Shown piece by piece: positions 14,823 to 15,768 of a stretch of DNA of 15,768 bases. This stretch comes from JAQGMO01 sp050954505 (GTDB lineage: Bacteria > Pseudomonadota > Gammaproteobacteria > Burkholderiales > Burkholderiaceae_D), in the NCBI GenBank assembly GCA_050954505.1, contig JBPBPY010000427.1:1-15768 (forward strand). Reading direction: 5' to 3'. The notes beneath the pieces were generated by a model. That model did not search any database and was not told the origin of the DNA. It was given only the letters and a program-made list of their open reading frames with translations. How positions within the stretch are numbered: the stretch's first letter is position 1; each line of letters begins with the position of its first letter. Made by a program: the position numbers and the translations under genes.

Positions 14823-15587
14823 TCAGGTCAGGAACATGACATCACGCTCCAGCGGCACCAGGTGCTGGCCGCCGTCGACCACCAGGGTGGTGCCGGTCAC
14901 GGCCGAGGCTTCGGCAACATAGCAAACCGCAGCGGCAATATCGGCCGGCGTGCTCGATTTGCCCAGCGGTGTCACGGAATGGGCAGCTTCGAAACCGCTC
15001 TGGCTTTGTTCGCCCGACACCAGCGTAATGCCGGGCGCCACGCCCACCACACGCACGCGCGGCGCCAGTGCCTGTGCCAGCATGGTGGTGGCGCTGTGCA
15101 GTGCCGCCTTCGACATCGTGTACGACAGGAAGTCGGGATTGAGGTTGAACAGTTTCTGATCCAGCAGATTCACCACCACGGCCATGCTGCCCGGCTTTGT
15201 CGCTGCATACAGCGCCTGCGCCAGGATCAGCGGCGCACCCAGGTTGGTGCGCATGTGGCGCTCCAGCAAATCCATCGAGAACGTGGTGGCGCTGTCGTGC
15301 TCGAACAAAGCGGCATTGTTGACCACGCACGATACCGGTCCGAGCAGGTCGGCCACGCGGGCCAGCAATTTTCCGGTTGCCACCTCATCGGCCAGATTGC
15401 AGGCCAGCAGGCAGGCGCGGCCGCCCTGCGCCTTGATTTCGTTGACGGTAGCCTGGGCGCCGGCAAACGAGTGCTGGTAATGGACCGCCACATCCCAGCC
15501 GCGGCGCGCCATTTCCAGCGCGATTTCCTGGCCGATGCGGCGCCCCGCGCCGGTAATCAATGCAACTTTGCGTTCATTCATGGTCAT
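14823..15587 (-). CDS. Short-chain dehydrogenase, pteridine-reductase-like
   Basis: 254 residues, Rossmann-fold NAD(P)H oxidoreductase. The cofactor loop is TGAGRRIG (about 13-20), the TGxxxRxG form of pteridine reductases, where classical SDRs have TGxxxGxG. ACNLADE, VVNNAALFEHDSA and the catalytic YTMSK follow. An Asp in LLDQKLF sits exactly 13 residues before the catalytic Tyr, the Asp/Tyr spacing of PTR1. This suggests reduction of dihydropterins such as dihydromonapterin (FolM-like), and the neighbouring folB fits pterin chemistry. A general SDR without pterin activity cannot be excluded, so no symbol is given. The ATG at 15587 is used; a second ATG at 15581 would lose two residues. The gene is divergent from the methyltransferase gene, with 29 bp between the starts. 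Confidence 0.85.
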   Translation of the reverse strand: MTMNERKVALITGAGRRIGQEIALEMARRGWDVAVHYQHSFAGAQATVNEIKAQGGRACLLACNLADEVATGKLLARVADLLGPVSCVVNNAALFEHDSATTFSMDLLERHMRTNLGAPLILAQALYAATKPGSMAVVVNLLDQKLFNLNPDFLSYTMSKAALHSATTMLAQALAPRVRVVGVAPGITLVSGEQSQSGFEAAHSVTPLGKSSTPADIAAAVCYVAEASAVTGTTLVVDGGQHLVPLERDVMFLT

Positions 15588-15609
15588 CGCTTATCGAGTT
15601 CACTACAAT
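15581..15609 (+). promoter_or_regulatory. Promoter for the MidA-like gene, overlapping the SDR start
   Basis: TGGTCA at 15581-15586 and TACAAT at 15604-15609 are 17 bp apart (four and five of six consensus matches). Transcription would begin near 15616, right at the ATG at 15617, so the message could be leaderless. The -35 lies inside the first codons of the divergent SDR gene. Confidence 0.4.
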
Positions 15610-15616
15610 AACGCCT

Positions 15617-15768
15617 ATGCAACTGCAACTGCCCGAACCCAGCCTCGATGCACTCGCCGCTTCGCGAGCGCTGCAAACCCTGATTGCCAACGACATCCGG
15701 CGCAATTCCGGCTGGATTCCGTTTGCCCGTTTCATGGACCTGGCGCTGTACGCGCCTGAACTCGGTTA
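15617..15768 (+). CDS. MidA/COG1565 SAM-dependent methyltransferase N-terminus (partial)
   Basis: Fifty complete codons from the ATG at 15617 to the window edge. TLIANDIRRNSGWIPFARFM and then DLALYAPELGY match the N-terminus of the COG1565 (MidA/NDUFAF7) family: L-x-x-x-I-x(n)-G-x-I-x-F-x-x-F-M, then A-L-Y-x-P-x-x-G-Y. The mitochondrial member methylates an arginine of a complex I subunit; the bacterial substrate is not known to me. The SAM-binding domain is outside the window. No ribosome site lies before the ATG, which agrees with the leaderless promoter model. Confidence 0.82.
   Translation, partial: MQLQLPEPSLDALAASRALQTLIANDIRRNSGWIPFARFMDLALYAPELG

Overview
The window looks like a chromosomal segment of a Burkholderiales betaproteobacterium, most likely in or near the Oxalobacteraceae. 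The family assignment is inference: GC-rich DNA with strong G/C third positions, a beta-type TtcA, and a ttcA-folB-SDR-MidA order that I associate with that group. No rRNA, tRNA, CRISPR array, integrase or transposase was seen.

Layout: (1) The first 59 codons of glmU run off the left edge on the minus strand, divergent from a DUF6279-type lipoprotein gene (193-1089). The 3' end of that gene is the first copy of a 35-bp tandem repeat (1061-1235). (2) A minus-strand 3-mercaptopyruvate sulfurtransferase (1284-2210) follows. (3) From 2453 to 7291 there are three tandem paralogous plus-strand genes of 462, 347 and 788 codons. Each has a Pro/Ala-rich N-terminus, an F-box-like helical segment, a conserved middle domain and a C-terminal repeat built round 'SPW'. 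I do not recognise the family; this is the most original part of the window. (4) A minus-strand pyrimidine-degradation cluster, rutA-rutB-rutC-rutF (10422 down to 7352), has no rutD, rutE, rutG or rutR beside it. (5) A plus-strand MHYT-GGDEF-EAL cyclic-di-GMP protein (10720-12858) diverges from rutA. (6) ttcA (12961-13959) ends in a textbook intrinsic terminator. (7) folB and a pteridine-reductase-like SDR lie on the minus strand (14609-14154 and 15587-14823). (8) The first 50 codons of a MidA/COG1565 methyltransferase run off the right edge.

How the genes work together: RutA opens the uracil ring using reduced flavin supplied by RutF, RutB hydrolyses the ureidoacrylate product and RutC deaminates aminoacrylate. 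FolB and the SDR probably both act on pterins. The three F-box-like genes probably form one operon: the second and third overlap in an ATGA, and 43 bp separate the first from the second. GlmU (cell wall precursor), the lipoprotein, the sulfurtransferase and TtcA (tRNA thiolation) are housekeeping or envelope genes.

A second theme is that several non-coding gaps carry short, locally unique tandem repeats (35, 13, 12, 9 and 7 bp units), mostly just beyond gene 3' ends. All functional assignments rest on motifs and remembered family features; no database search was run.
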